This document shows positions 15,996 through 24,997 of a DNA stretch of 59,008 nt, piece by piece. The DNA comes from Litchfieldia salsa (GTDB lineage: Bacteria; Bacillota; Bacilli; Bacillales; Bacillaceae_L). Positions within the stretch are counted from its first letter, which is position 1; every line of letters starts with the position of its first letter. Position numbers and translations under genes: made by a program. The notes under the pieces were generated by a model that made no database searches, was not told the DNA's origin, and was given only the letters and a program-made list of their open reading frames with translations. Location: positions 1 to 59,008 of the forward strand of contig NZ_FNJU01000018.1 in the NCBI RefSeq assembly GCF_900104555.1, given 5' to 3'.

Positions 15996-16063
15996 TAAAT
16001 ACTTTGGATCATCTTTTTTAATAATATGTACTATTTTTGAAGAATCTTAATAAGCTAGAGTGT

Positions 16064-16084
16064 AAATAGTAATTATTACGATTT
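16064..16084. promoter_or_regulatory. Zur-like box 3
   Basis: AAATAGTAATTATTACGATT plus T, nearly identical to box 2, 30 bases before the CobW-family start codon. Confidence 0.8.
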
Positions 16085-16113
16085 AAATTATTCATTTTAA
16101 AGGGGCGATATGG

Positions 16114-17100
16114 TTGAAGAAAATACAGGTATATATAATTAGTGGGTTTTTAGGTAGTGGAAAGACAACAGTTCTTTTGAATATGCTAAAAGAATGTGAA
16201 CGAAATAATCAAAGATCAGCAATTATTTTAAATGAACTAGGAGATGTCAATGTAGAGAATTCTTTATTTGAAGGCAAAAATGTACAAGAATTATTAAATG
16301 GTTGTATTTGTTGTACGATGCAGGAAGATTTAAAAGAAACATTAGTCCAGTTTATCATTGAAAATGAAAAAGAGAATATAGATGTCTTATTTATTGAGGG
16401 GACAGGCGTTGCCAACCCATTAGAAATAGAAGAAACCTTAATAAGCCCCAACTTTTTAGATTTCTTTGAATTATGTTCCATGATTAGCGTTGTAGATGCT
16501 AGTGGCTATATTGAATATCAGAGTATTTTTTCAAGTACATCAGAAGTGCGCAAACTATTAAAAGAACAAATCTCAAGCTCTACAATCGTTTTATTGAATA
16601 AAACGGATCTTATGGAGGAGAAGTCTATTAGTAAGATTGAAAAAAAGTTGAAAGAAACCATTAAGGATAATGTGCCAGTTTATAGAACAAAGTTTGGAGA
16701 GGGTCCATTAAAAGAATTATTTCTAAAAAGGTATCATGTGCATGTAGCTCAAGAAGAAATAGAAAGTAAACCACTAGGGAATTGTAGTCATAGCCAACAT
16801 AAGCATCATCATTCCACGATTAATGCGATTAGGATAGACAAGTTACCTTATATGAATAAGATACAATTAGAAAAATGGCTGAAAAAGCTACCTAAAACAG
16901 TTTTAAGAGGCAAAGGAATTGTAAAACTAGAAGATTGTGTAGAATTATATCATTTTCAATTCTCCTCCGGAAACATGATACTGGAAAAAGTGAAAAATAG
17001 CTCTCGCTCTCAACCTACTATTATATTAATTGGTGATTGTTTAAATGTAGAAGAGATTCATCTTCATTTTTCCAACACATTTAAAGCGAAAAATCGATAA
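16114..17100 (+). CDS. CobW/COG0523 GTPase, zinc metallochaperone type
   Basis: A 328-residue G3E GTPase with Walker A GFLGSGKTT (residues 11-19), the metal-binding CICC motif (64-67) typical of zinc-handling members such as ZagA/YciC, NKTD for guanine recognition, and a His-rich stretch (HSQHKHHH) before the C-terminal CobW domain. It probably delivers zinc to client proteins during zinc starvation. The start is TTG with AAAGGGG upstream. The ATG at 16109 is in another frame. It heads an operon with two permease-type genes and faces znuA across three Zur-like boxes. Confidence 0.88.
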   Translation: MKKIQVYIISGFLGSGKTTVLLNMLKECERNNQRSAIILNELGDVNVENSLFEGKNVQELLNGCICCTMQEDLKETLVQFIIENEKENIDVLFIEGTGVANPLEIEETLISPNFLDFFELCSMISVVDASGYIEYQSIFSSTSEVRKLLKEQISSSTIVLLNKTDLMEEKSISKIEKKLKETIKDNVPVYRTKFGEGPLKELFLKRYHVHVAQEEIESKPLGNCSHSQHKHHHSTINAIRIDKLPYMNKIQLEKWLKKLPKTVLRGKGIVKLEDCVELYHFQFSSGNMILEKVKNSSRSQPTIILIGDCLNVEEIHLHFSNTFKAKNR

Positions 17101-17146
17101 GCGACTAAGTGTTTTGCTATGAAAATAGGCTGGAGGAAAAGAAAGA

Positions 17147-18148
17147 ATGCGGATAAAATACAATCTAGTAGAGATATACGGGTTTATATTTCTTGGAAGT
17201 GCATTTCTTCTTATCTATTTTCAAGAAAATTTAACCATTCACAATCTAGTTTTTTCTGAATCATTTTTAACCTTTAATATGATATTTCTAAGTATATTTA
17301 TTGAAGCCATACCTTTTGTATTAATAGGAGTCTTTATTGCAGGGTTTATACAAGTATTTGTTTCAGAGGATCATCTAAAAAGGTTAATACCTAAAAACAA
17401 ATTTTCGGCGGTGTTAATTAGCTGTCTAATCGGAGCATTGTTCCCAGCTTGTGAATGTGGGATTGTACCCATTGTTAGACGCCTAATTGCGAAAGGAGTT
17501 CCCTTGTTTGCTGGAGTAGGCTTTTTACTGACGGGCCCATTAATCAATCCGATTGTTATTTTTTCTACTTATATGGCATTTGGAGAGAATATAAAAATGG
17601 CAGGTTTAAGAATGGGACTAGGCTTACTTATTGCATTAGTCATTACGGGGATTGTGTGTATTTTATTCAAATCGAATCAGATGAAACCAAGTAAATTGTC
17701 ATTTGTAAGTAGTGAGCTAAATGAAAGCAAGAGGCCTATAGGGGTAAGGATGAAAGCGATGTTCGTCCATGCAATTGACGAGTTTTTTGATATGGGAAAG
17801 TTTTTAGTGTTAGGTGCCATTTTAGCTGCATTTGTTCAGACTTACGTCTCTACTAAATCATTACTTGATGTAGGTGGAACAGACGTTTTAGCTTCTACTT
17901 TTGTGATGATGGGTTTAGCCTATTTACTTTCTTTATGTTCTGAAGCAGATGCTTTTATTGCGGCTTCCTTCCATCACCTTTTTTCTGATACCTCACTCCT
18001 TGGATTTCTCATCTATGGCCCCATGCTTGATTTGAAAAACACAATCATGTTACTGGCGGTGTTTAGATTCGTATTTGTTCTAACTTTAATGGTCATCATT
18101 ACTGGAACAGTTGCAGGAATATTATATTTGGTTCACCCTTGGATTTAA
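17147..18148 (+). CDS. ycgR: Permease of the YcgR/ArsP_1 (DUF318) family
   Basis: A 333-residue membrane protein with eight or more hydrophobic segments. It has the duplicated permease layout of the ArsP_1 family, including FPACECGIVPIVRRL with a conserved Cys-x-Cys. It corresponds to B. subtilis YcgR. The substrate is unknown; here the zinc-regulated setting suggests a metal or metal complex. It lies 46 bases after the CobW gene and 14 before its partner, and both members of the pair are normally found together. Confidence 0.82.
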   Translation: MRIKYNLVEIYGFIFLGSAFLLIYFQENLTIHNLVFSESFLTFNMIFLSIFIEAIPFVLIGVFIAGFIQVFVSEDHLKRLIPKNKFSAVLISCLIGALFPACECGIVPIVRRLIAKGVPLFAGVGFLLTGPLINPIVIFSTYMAFGENIKMAGLRMGLGLLIALVITGIVCILFKSNQMKPSKLSFVSSELNESKRPIGVRMKAMFVHAIDEFFDMGKFLVLGAILAAFVQTYVSTKSLLDVGGTDVLASTFVMMGLAYLLSLCSEADAFIAASFHHLFSDTSLLGFLIYGPMLDLKNTIMLLAVFRFVFVLTLMVIITGTVAGILYLVHPWI

Positions 18149-18162
18149 AGGAGAGAAACTGC

Positions 18163-18963
18163 ATGAAAAAGATGCATATAATTAAGGCCATTGTTCTGTT
18201 GGTATTTGCCACATTCATTTTTATTTTACATAAAACAGGCGATATTACCCGATTTGTAAACCCTGCTTATCTTCATTTTAGTCAAATTGCCTCTGTTCTT
18301 TTTATTGTTCTCTTTTTCATTCAGGTTCCTAGAATCTTTGAATCAGAAAAAGAGAGCCATGATCATGCTTTTTGTGGTCCTTGGGGTTGTAGTCATGATG
18401 GAGCGGATCTCTCATTTAAAACGTTCCTATCATATACCCTTATATGTTTACCACTTATATCAGGCTTGTTATTTCCACTAAAGGATTTAGGAGCAGCAGA
18501 GGCTCTTAAACGAGGAATCACTTATTCTGATCAAGAACAATGTACAATTGAAGATGAGGATCAAAAGGCTTCGTTTGATTCAAGAAAGATAAATGAACTA
18601 TTGCAAGCTCCTGTTCTAGAATTTGATGATCAAAATTTCTCAACATACTTCTCTGCAATTGGAGCATATCCTGACCTCTTTATAGGAAAGGAAATTAAGA
18701 TAGAAGGATTTATAACCAACGATTCTTTGGAAGCACATACGATACTTACTAGGTTCTTTGTTACACACTGTGTTGCAGATGCACATGCTGTAGGGATCAT
18801 AATAGAAGATGGAGTTTCTCTAGGAATAGAAAGAGATACTTGGGTTCATTTGATTGGAGTTCTAGATGTAAGAGAAGAAGCTAAAGGGGAAAGTCTAATT
18901 CTAAAAGTAAGTAAGTGGGAAGCGATCTCCCCCCCTAAAACTCCATATATATACCCTAAATAA
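18163..18963 (+). CDS. ycgQ: TIGR03943 permease subunit (YcgQ family)
   Basis: A 266-residue protein with an N-terminal membrane helix, a second helix near residues 30-50, a Cys/His-rich loop HDHAFCGPWGCSHDGAD that could bind metal, a third hydrophobic segment, and a soluble C-terminal domain. This is the usual partner of the DUF318 permease, as in B. subtilis ycgQ-ycgR. I use the ATG at 18163 after AAAGGAGAG; the earlier in-frame start overlaps the previous gene. It is last in the zinc-regulated operon. Confidence 0.82.
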   Translation: MKKMHIIKAIVLLVFATFIFILHKTGDITRFVNPAYLHFSQIASVLFIVLFFIQVPRIFESEKESHDHAFCGPWGCSHDGADLSFKTFLSYTLICLPLISGLLFPLKDLGAAEALKRGITYSDQEQCTIEDEDQKASFDSRKINELLQAPVLEFDDQNFSTYFSAIGAYPDLFIGKEIKIEGFITNDSLEAHTILTRFFVTHCVADAHAVGIIIEDGVSLGIERDTWVHLIGVLDVREEAKGESLILKVSKWEAISPPKTPYIYPK

Positions 18964-18991
18964 AAGTTATGTAGGTTAACTCGTAATCTAG

Positions 18992-19045
18992 GTGCGAGGC
19001 TAATGGAAGAACCCCAAATAGTCTCGCACATTACTATTCTTTTTC
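18992..19045. terminator. Terminator between ycgQ and the AraC gene
   Basis: GTGCGAGGCT pairs with AGTCTCGCAC around a 19-base loop, then ATTACTATTCTTTTT. It serves the rightward zinc operon and overlaps the end of the leftward AraC gene. Confidence 0.65.
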
Positions 19046-19807
19046 TCTATAAGCGCCAGGAGCAATCCCATATTTCTTCTTAAACACCTTATAAAAGTAT
19101 GTGTATGTCCCAAATCCGCAGTTTTCTGCGATGTGTTCGAGTGTCATTGCAGTATATTTCATCTGATTAATTGCGGTAGAAAGTCGAATTTCCTGTGCAT
19201 ATTCAATAATTGTTTTTCCAATAGTGCTTTTAAAAAGGTGGACAGCCCGAGAAACGCTCAAGCCTGCAAATTCTGCCACATCTTCTACTTTAATTGTGTT
19301 TGTAGCATGTTCTTCGATATATCTCATCATTTGAGTGACTGAATAAGGGCGACTGACTGTTGGTGCTGTTTCCCTTACTGCTCGCTCAATGTTTATACAT
19401 AGAGCCTTTAAAAGGTATTCTGTTAGTTCGGGGTTTTCCTCAGAGGCTGGTCTCCGCTTTTCAACAATGATATGTCGCCATAAAGCCAGTAGTTTTTCAT
19501 CAAGATTTATGCGAGAGATAGTAGGCTTAACAGAACGCTTCCACCATTGATCAATCCATTCGCCTTCACCAAGTAAATGATAATCACCACTGTTCTGATT
19601 CGGCTCAACCCTAAGTTCATAATAGTCACCAGGTTTAACGAGAAGGATATCTCCCTTTTTAATCTTCATTGTTTTTCCATTTACTATAGCTTCACAGATG
19701 CCCTCGGTTTGTAAACGAAACAGGTATCCATTAAATTTAGTTTTATCATATGTATAATATCGACTTGTATGAAACGAATATCCACAAAAACCAATGAGAA
19801 TTGTCAT
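19034..19807 (-). CDS. AraC-family transcriptional regulator
   Basis: A 257-residue regulator with an N-terminal cupin-type sugar-binding domain (GDILLVKPGDYYEL) and a C-terminal double helix-turn-helix (VEDVAEFAGLSVSRAVHLFK, then IAENCGFGTYTYFYKVFKK). The ATG at 19807 has GAAAGGAG upstream; the ATG at 19834 lies before that site. It is divergent from the isomerase/oxidoreductase operon starting at 20042 and most likely activates it when the sugar is present. The inducer is unknown. Confidence 0.88.
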   Translation of the reverse strand: MTILIGFCGYSFHTSRYYTYDKTKFNGYLFRLQTEGICEAIVNGKTMKIKKGDILLVKPGDYYELRVEPNQNSGDYHLLGEGEWIDQWWKRSVKPTISRINLDEKLLALWRHIIVEKRRPASEENPELTEYLLKALCINIERAVRETAPTVSRPYSVTQMMRYIEEHATNTIKVEDVAEFAGLSVSRAVHLFKSTIGKTIIEYAQEIRLSTAINQMKYTAMTLEHIAENCGFGTYTYFYKVFKKKYGIAPGAYREKE

Positions 19808-20000
19808 AATATCTCCTTTCGAATAAATAGCCAAATAGGATATGTTTTAATTATATAATCTATTTTTATTTAAATCTATATCACTTATGATGGTGTCATA
19901 GTATTCAATGATTAAATAGATAAGTGTTATGGGAGTAAAACTTTTTTTATAGATAACTTTCTTTCTATTTAATAAAAAAGTATATGTATCAGGTGGTAAG

Positions 20001-20014
20001 TGTAAGCGTTTTAT
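20001..20014 (+). promoter_or_regulatory. Candidate cre site (CcpA)
   Basis: TGTAAGCGTTTTAT matches the catabolite-responsive element TGWAARCGYTWNCW at 13 of 14 positions. It lies 28 bases before the operon start, which suits glucose repression of a sugar-catabolic operon. Confidence 0.6.
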
Positions 20015-20041
20015 ATTTGATAGAAAAGAGGTTGTAAAAAG

Positions 20042-20803
20042 ATGAACATTCCGATAGCTATACAAATGTACACATTACGCGAAGAAGCTGAACAGGATTT
20101 TGCTGGTACGTTAAAAAAGGTTGCGGATCTTGGCTTTGACGGAGTTGAATTTGCTGGTTTTGGTGGATTAAGTGCATCAGAGGTCAAAGAACTATTAGAT
20201 GATCTTGGTCTCAAGGCAGCTTCAAGCCATGTTTCACTTGAAGTGTTAAATAATAATTTAGATAAAGTGATTGAGGACCATAAAACAATAGGTAGTAGCT
20301 ATATTGTTGTTCCATTTCTTATGCCAGATCAACGAAGTGAAGAGGATTATCGAGCGCTTGTTTCATTTTTAGACCTTGCAGGTGATGCATGTCAGAGGGA
20401 AGGAATTACACTTTGTTATCATAATCATGATTTTGAACTTGAACGTTTAACAGATGGCAGGAAGGCACTAGAAACAATATTTGATGATACGGACCCGAGG
20501 TATGTGAAGACAGAGCTTGATATTTATTGGTTGACTAAAGCAGGTGAAAATCCAGTTGATTGGTTGAATCGTTATAAGTTTCGAAGTCCTCTTGTGCATT
20601 TGAAGGATATGACAACAGATGATGAACAGTTTTTTGCAGAGTTAGGAACAGGTGGAGTAGATATTGAAGCAGTCCTAAGACTAGGTTCTGAAATAGATGT
20701 GAAGTGGTGGATTGTTGAACAGGATGCGAGCCGACGCAATCCGCTTGAAAGTGTTGCAATAAGTATTAACTATTTAAAGAAAAGCTTAATGAACTTGAAG
20801 TAA
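20042..20803 (+). CDS. Sugar phosphate isomerase/epimerase (AP2EC TIM barrel)
   Basis: A 253-residue xylose-isomerase-like TIM-barrel protein. The fold's features are MYTLREE, GFDGVEFAGF, CYHNHDFEL (His/Asp metal site), VKTELDIYW and VHLKDM. Such proteins isomerise or epimerise sugars or keto-sugars. AGAGG lies before the ATG. It is first in a five-gene operon, all oriented rightward with short gaps, and likely handles a carbohydrate derivative. The exact substrate is not evident. Confidence 0.85.
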   Translation: MNIPIAIQMYTLREEAEQDFAGTLKKVADLGFDGVEFAGFGGLSASEVKELLDDLGLKAASSHVSLEVLNNNLDKVIEDHKTIGSSYIVVPFLMPDQRSEEDYRALVSFLDLAGDACQREGITLCYHNHDFELERLTDGRKALETIFDDTDPRYVKTELDIYWLTKAGENPVDWLNRYKFRSPLVHLKDMTTDDEQFFAELGTGGVDIEAVLRLGSEIDVKWWIVEQDASRRNPLESVAISINYLKKSLMNLK

Positions 20804-20822
20804 TAGCAAGGAGAGATTATAG

Positions 20823-21542
20823 ATGATTAATGTAACAATATGGAATGAAAATCGTCATGAACAGAAAAGCGCTGTAGTGAGAGAAGTCTACCCTGAAGGG
20901 ATTCATGGATCTATTAAGAGTTTCTTGAAAGAGGACTTTCAAGTTAGAACAGCTACATTGGATGAGCAAGAGCACGGATTAACAAATGAAGTCCTAGATC
21001 AAACGGATGTTTTAGTATGGTGGGGCCATATCGCACATCATGAAGTTGAAAATGAGATTGTTGAAAGAGTGAAGAATAGGGTCCTGAATGGCATGGGATT
21101 AATTGTCCTTCATTCTGGGCACTTTTCAAAGATTTTCAAAACCTTAATGGGTACAACATGTGATTTGAAGTGGCGTGAGGCAGATGAGAAGGAAAGATTA
21201 TGGGTCATTGATCCAAGCCATCCGATCGCAGAGGGAATTGGTGAATTTATTGAGCTTGAAAAAGAAGAGATGTATGGTGAACATTTTGATATTCCTGCTC
21301 CAGATCAGTTAATTTTCATGAGTTGGTTTGAAGGTGGAGAAGTTTTTAGAAGCGGCTGTACATACCAACGAGGGAAGGGTAAAGTCTTTTACTTCCGTCC
21401 AGGACATGAAACCTATCCAACCTATTATCACAAGGATATTCAACAAGTTATTAGGAATGCTGTTCGATGGGCAGAGCCTACAAAATTACCAAAACCGATT
21501 TATGGAAATGCGAAACCACTAGAAGAAATTAAACCAAAATAA
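20823..21542 (+). CDS. ThuA-like protein
   Basis: A 239-residue protein of the ThuA (trehalose utilisation) family, with a class I glutamine-amidotransferase-like fold. Supporting segments are [34 protein letters not shown] and [10 protein letters not shown]. In other bacteria ThuA works with Gfo/Idh/MocA enzymes in converting disaccharides to 3-keto forms. AAGGAGAG precedes the ATG, 19 bases after the previous gene. Confidence 0.85.
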   Translation: MINVTIWNENRHEQKSAVVREVYPEGIHGSIKSFLKEDFQVRTATLDEQEHGLTNEVLDQTDVLVWWGHIAHHEVENEIVERVKNRVLNGMGLIVLHSGHFSKIFKTLMGTTCDLKWREADEKERLWVIDPSHPIAEGIGEFIELEKEEMYGEHFDIPAPDQLIFMSWFEGGEVFRSGCTYQRGKGKVFYFRPGHETYPTYYHKDIQQVIRNAVRWAEPTKLPKPIYGNAKPLEEIKPK

Positions 21543-21567
21543 TAAGCGAAGTGGAGAGGGATATAAG

Positions 21568-22593
21568 ATGAGTAAATTAAAAGTGGCTGTTATTGGTTGT
21601 GGAAGTATTGCGAAGCATCGTCATCTTCCAGAGTATGCACAGAATAAGCAGGTAGAAATTGTTGCAGTCTGTGACATTGTTGAAGAACGTGTGAATGAAT
21701 TCGCAACTAAATATGATGCAATAGCATATACAAGCTATGAAGAACTATTAGCTAATCAAGATATTGATATTGTAAGTGTTTGTACACCAAATTACTTACA
21801 TGCATCTATTTCGGTTGCAGCATTGAAGGCTGGGAAACATGTGTTATGTGAAAAGCCAATGGCTACTTCAAAAGAAGAAGCAGAGGAAATGATTCGAGAA
21901 GCTGAAGCTGCAGGTAAAAAGTTAATGATCGCACATAATCAACGTTTTGTTCCTGCACATCAAAAAGCGAGGGAACTAATTGAAAAAGGAGAGCTTGGTA
22001 AATTATATAGCTTCCGCTCTGCTTTTGGCCATGGTGGACCAGAGCGGTGGAGTGTAGATGGAAAAGATAGCTGGTTCTTTAGAAAAGAGGAAGCGTTTAT
22101 CGGCGCAATGGGTGATCTAGGTGTTCATAAGACAGATCTATTACGTTATATTCTAGGTGAAGAATTTGTTGAGGTTGGTGCTTTTGTTGAAACAAGTTCA
22201 AAGAAAAATGCAGATGTGGACGATTCAGCAGTGTGTGTATTAAAAACTGAAAATGGGATTATCGGTACACTTGCTGCAAGCTGGTCTTATGTAGCAAAAG
22301 AAGATAACTCAACCATCATCTATGGAGAAAAAGCAACTCTACGATTACTTGATGATCCAATAAATTCACTAGTTATTCAATATATAGATGGGGCAGTTGT
22401 TAAATATGAGCTAGGTGGGATCCAAACAAATGATATTGGTGGACAATCAAGTTCACAAGTCATTGATAAGTTTGTACATGCAATTATCCAGAATGAAGAG
22501 TCACCTGTTTCAGGTTCTGAGGGATTAAAATCCCTTCAAGTTGTTTTATCTGCACTTGAATCTAACGAAACAAAACGAATTGTTACTATATAA
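21568..22593 (+). CDS. Gfo/Idh/MocA family oxidoreductase 1
   Basis: A 341-residue NAD(P)-dependent sugar oxidoreductase. The N-terminal Rossmann motif is VIGCGSIAKHRH, followed by CTPNYLHA and the catalytic-region CEKPMA with its conserved lysine. The C-terminal alpha/beta domain contains the GDLGVHKTDLLRY segment with the usual D-x-x-x-H pair. It probably oxidises a hydroxyl of a sugar or inositol. A small inverted repeat follows the stop. Confidence 0.87.
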   Translation: MSKLKVAVIGCGSIAKHRHLPEYAQNKQVEIVAVCDIVEERVNEFATKYDAIAYTSYEELLANQDIDIVSVCTPNYLHASISVAALKAGKHVLCEKPMATSKEEAEEMIREAEAAGKKLMIAHNQRFVPAHQKARELIEKGELGKLYSFRSAFGHGGPERWSVDGKDSWFFRKEEAFIGAMGDLGVHKTDLLRYILGEEFVEVGAFVETSSKKNADVDDSAVCVLKTENGIIGTLAASWSYVAKEDNSTIIYGEKATLRLLDDPINSLVIQYIDGAVVKYELGGIQTNDIGGQSSSQVIDKFVHAIIQNEESPVSGSEGLKSLQVVLSALESNETKRIVTI

Positions 22594-22604
22594 AGAATGA
22601 ATAA

Positions 22605-22635
22605 GAGGGTGAAAGATCATATTAATTTCACCCTC
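22605..22635 (+). repeat. Intra-operon inverted repeat
   Basis: GAGGGTGAAA pairs with TTTCACCCTC around an 11-base loop, between the third and fourth genes. There is no T run. It may set mRNA stability or partial termination within the operon. Confidence 0.6.
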
Positions 22636-22669
22636 ACTGTCGGTTATCAATTAAAGGAGGTTTTATAAC

Positions 22670-23638
22670 GTGAAATTAGGTGTATTTACTGTTTTATTTT
22701 CTCAGAGTAATTTTGAAGAAATGTTAGATATTGTTCAAAAAGCAGGGGTTAATGCTGTTGAAATCGGAACAGGGTGTTACCCAGGAAATGCTCATTGTAA
22801 TCTAGAGGAGCTATTAGAGAGTGAGCAGTTACGAAAAGAATATCTAGACAAAATTGAGAAACGTAACCTGCAAATTAGTGCATTTAGTTGCCATGGTAAT
22901 CCCATTTCTCCGGATAAAGCTTTTGCTGCACAATCACATGAAACACTAGTGAAAACAATCAAGTTAGCAAGTTTAATGAATGTACCAGTTGTAAATTGTT
23001 TTTCTGGAACAGCGGGTGACAATGAGGATGCTAAATATCCAAATTGGCCGGTTACTCCTTGGCCAAATGAATATGGTGATGTACTTAAGTGGCAGTGGGA
23101 AGAAAAGTTAATTCCATACTGGAAAGAGGTAGGGCAGTTAGCTCAAGATCATCATGTGAAAATCGGTCTTGAACTGCACGGCGGTTTCCTTGTGCATACA
23201 CCATACACACTTCTTAAATTAAGAGAAGCAACATGTGATGCAATCGGTGCTAATCTAGATCCAAGTCATCTTTGGTGGCAAGGAATTGATCCAGTAGCAG
23301 CCATTAAAATACTAGGAAAAGCAAATGCAATTCATCATTTTCATGCGAAAGATACGTACATTGATCAGGATAATGTCAACATGTATGGACTAACAGATAT
23401 GCAACCATATGGTGAAGTGCAAACACGAGCATGGACATTCCGCTCAGTTGGTTGTGGACATAGCATTCAAGAATGGTCAGATATGATTAGTGCATTAAGA
23501 ACATATGGTTACGATTATGTTGTTAGTATTGAGCACGAGGATCCGATTATGTCGATTGAGGAAGGGTTTCAACGTGCCGTTACAAACCTGAAATCAGTCA
23601 TTATTGAACAAAAGCCGTCTGCTGCATGGTGGGTATAG
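22670..23638 (+). CDS. Sugar phosphate isomerase/epimerase 2
   Basis: A 322-residue TIM-barrel protein of the xylose-isomerase-like superfamily, longer than the one at 20042. Features include VNAVEIGTGCYPG, SAFSCHGNP, KIGLELHGG, NLDPSHLWWQGIDP and the late VVSIEHEDP, which together carry the Glu/Asp/His metal ligands. AAAGGAGG precedes the GTG start. The operon therefore has two pairs of isomerase and oxidoreductase, pointing to a multi-step interconversion of a keto-sugar. Confidence 0.86.
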   Translation: MKLGVFTVLFSQSNFEEMLDIVQKAGVNAVEIGTGCYPGNAHCNLEELLESEQLRKEYLDKIEKRNLQISAFSCHGNPISPDKAFAAQSHETLVKTIKLASLMNVPVVNCFSGTAGDNEDAKYPNWPVTPWPNEYGDVLKWQWEEKLIPYWKEVGQLAQDHHVKIGLELHGGFLVHTPYTLLKLREATCDAIGANLDPSHLWWQGIDPVAAIKILGKANAIHHFHAKDTYIDQDNVNMYGLTDMQPYGEVQTRAWTFRSVGCGHSIQEWSDMISALRTYGYDYVVSIEHEDPIMSIEEGFQRAVTNLKSVIIEQKPSAAWWV

Positions 23639-23682
23639 CAGTATTGTTTACTTGATAATCTTCTTAGGAGAGTGTTTGTCAG

Positions 23683-24735
23683 ATGAAAATGAAACTTGGA
23701 ATAATTGGTTATGGAGGCATGGGGTTTTGGCACGGTGAAAATGCACCTCGAGCAGGAGTTGAAGTTGTTGCAGCCTATGATGTTGATCCAAAAAGATTGG
23801 AAATGGCAAAAGAAGAGGGTCTCACGGCATATAATCACCTTGAGGAATTCTTTAAACATGAAGGGATGAACTTCGTGTTAATTGCAACCCCAAATGATGT
23901 TCATAAGGAATTAACCATTTCAGCATTGCATGCTGGAATGCATGTAATGGTAGAAAAGCCTGCAACAATGTCAGTTTCAGATTGGGATGAAATGGTTGCT
24001 GAAAGTGAGAAGACCGGCAAAATTTTAACCGTTCATCAAAACCGCCGCTGGGATCGTGATTACAAGGTGATGCGTAAGGTAGTGGAAGAAGGTAATGTCG
24101 GAAAGGTACTTTCAATTGAAAGTCGAGTATTTGGTACAGGTGGTGCATTTTTTGGTTGGCGTAGTTTCCCTGAGTATGGCGGAGGAATGATTCTAGATTG
24201 GGGAGTCCATCTATTTGACCAATTGCTAGATATGTATCCTGACACGAAAGTTAAGAGTGTCTATGCAAAACTTATGACTGTTCTTGATCAGAAGGTAGAT
24301 GATTATTTTAAGGTAACTCTTACCCTTGAAAATGGACCACTGTTACATGTGGAAGTAGGGACATTTGCATTTTACAAGCTACCACGTTGGTATGTAATTG
24401 GAAATGGTGGCACATTACAAATCGATGATTTTGATTGTAAGACAGGAGGCTATACAAAACCGCGTTATACAGACACTCCGGTTGCTGAGGTCGTAGTCAT
24501 GACTCCAGCGGGACCAACCAGAATGATGGCACCTCGTCCACCAGAAACAAAAGAGGACTTTGAGTTACCAGAAGTTGAAACAGACTGGACTGAGCTTTAT
24601 GCAAATTTAGTCAAGGTGATGGAAGGTGAAGAAGAACTCTTAATCAAGCCGTACCAAGTACGTAGAGTGTTGGAGATCATAGAAGCAGTCTTCCAATCGG
24701 CAAAGGAAGATCGTTCTATTGAGGTTAGTATATAA
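23683..24735 (+). CDS. Gfo/Idh/MocA family oxidoreductase 2
   Basis: A 350-residue NAD(P)-dependent oxidoreductase with Rossmann motif IIGYGGMGFWHG, ATPNDVH, the catalytic-region VEKPAT and GGMILDWGVHLFDQ. The C-terminal part differs clearly from the paralogue at 21568 (PAGPTRMMAPRPPE loop), so the two probably act on different substrates or steps. AGGAGAG precedes the ATG. It is the last gene of the operon and is followed by the 52-bp array. Confidence 0.87.
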   Translation: MKMKLGIIGYGGMGFWHGENAPRAGVEVVAAYDVDPKRLEMAKEEGLTAYNHLEEFFKHEGMNFVLIATPNDVHKELTISALHAGMHVMVEKPATMSVSDWDEMVAESEKTGKILTVHQNRRWDRDYKVMRKVVEEGNVGKVLSIESRVFGTGGAFFGWRSFPEYGGGMILDWGVHLFDQLLDMYPDTKVKSVYAKLMTVLDQKVDDYFKVTLTLENGPLLHVEVGTFAFYKLPRWYVIGNGGTLQIDDFDCKTGGYTKPRYTDTPVAEVVVMTPAGPTRMMAPRPPETKEDFELPEVETDWTELYANLVKVMEGEEELLIKPYQVRRVLEIIEAVFQSAKEDRSIEVSI

Positions 24736-24977
24736 TTTAAAGGTAAGGTTTGGACTCGTATGGAATTGGACTTACTAATTTTGTCCGAAGTCGGGTGAGG
24801 TTCGGACTCGGCTGGATAAGGGGTCACTAATTTTGTCCGAAGTCGAGTCGGGTTCAGACTCGGCTTCATATGACATCACCAATTCAGTCCGAAGCCATCC
24901 TGGGTTCGGACTCCTTAGCGTTCGAAATAAACAGTTATGTCCGAAGCCAGGCTAAGTCCGGGCTTAGTCCCTTTTTT
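24736..24977. repeat. 52-bp tandem palindrome array (GTCCGAA type)
   Basis: GTCCGAA begins full units at 24783, 24835, 24887 and 24939, exactly 52 bases apart, with a degenerate part unit before. Each unit is GTCCGAAG, 10-12 variable bases, then GTTCGGAC or a variant, so it folds as a hairpin. The last unit holds CTAAG/CTTAG followed by TCCCTTTTTT and probably works as the terminator of the oxidoreductase operon. The array lies between convergent genes. Confidence 0.85.
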
Positions 24978-24997
24978 ATGTTGAGAATAAGCAAAAA

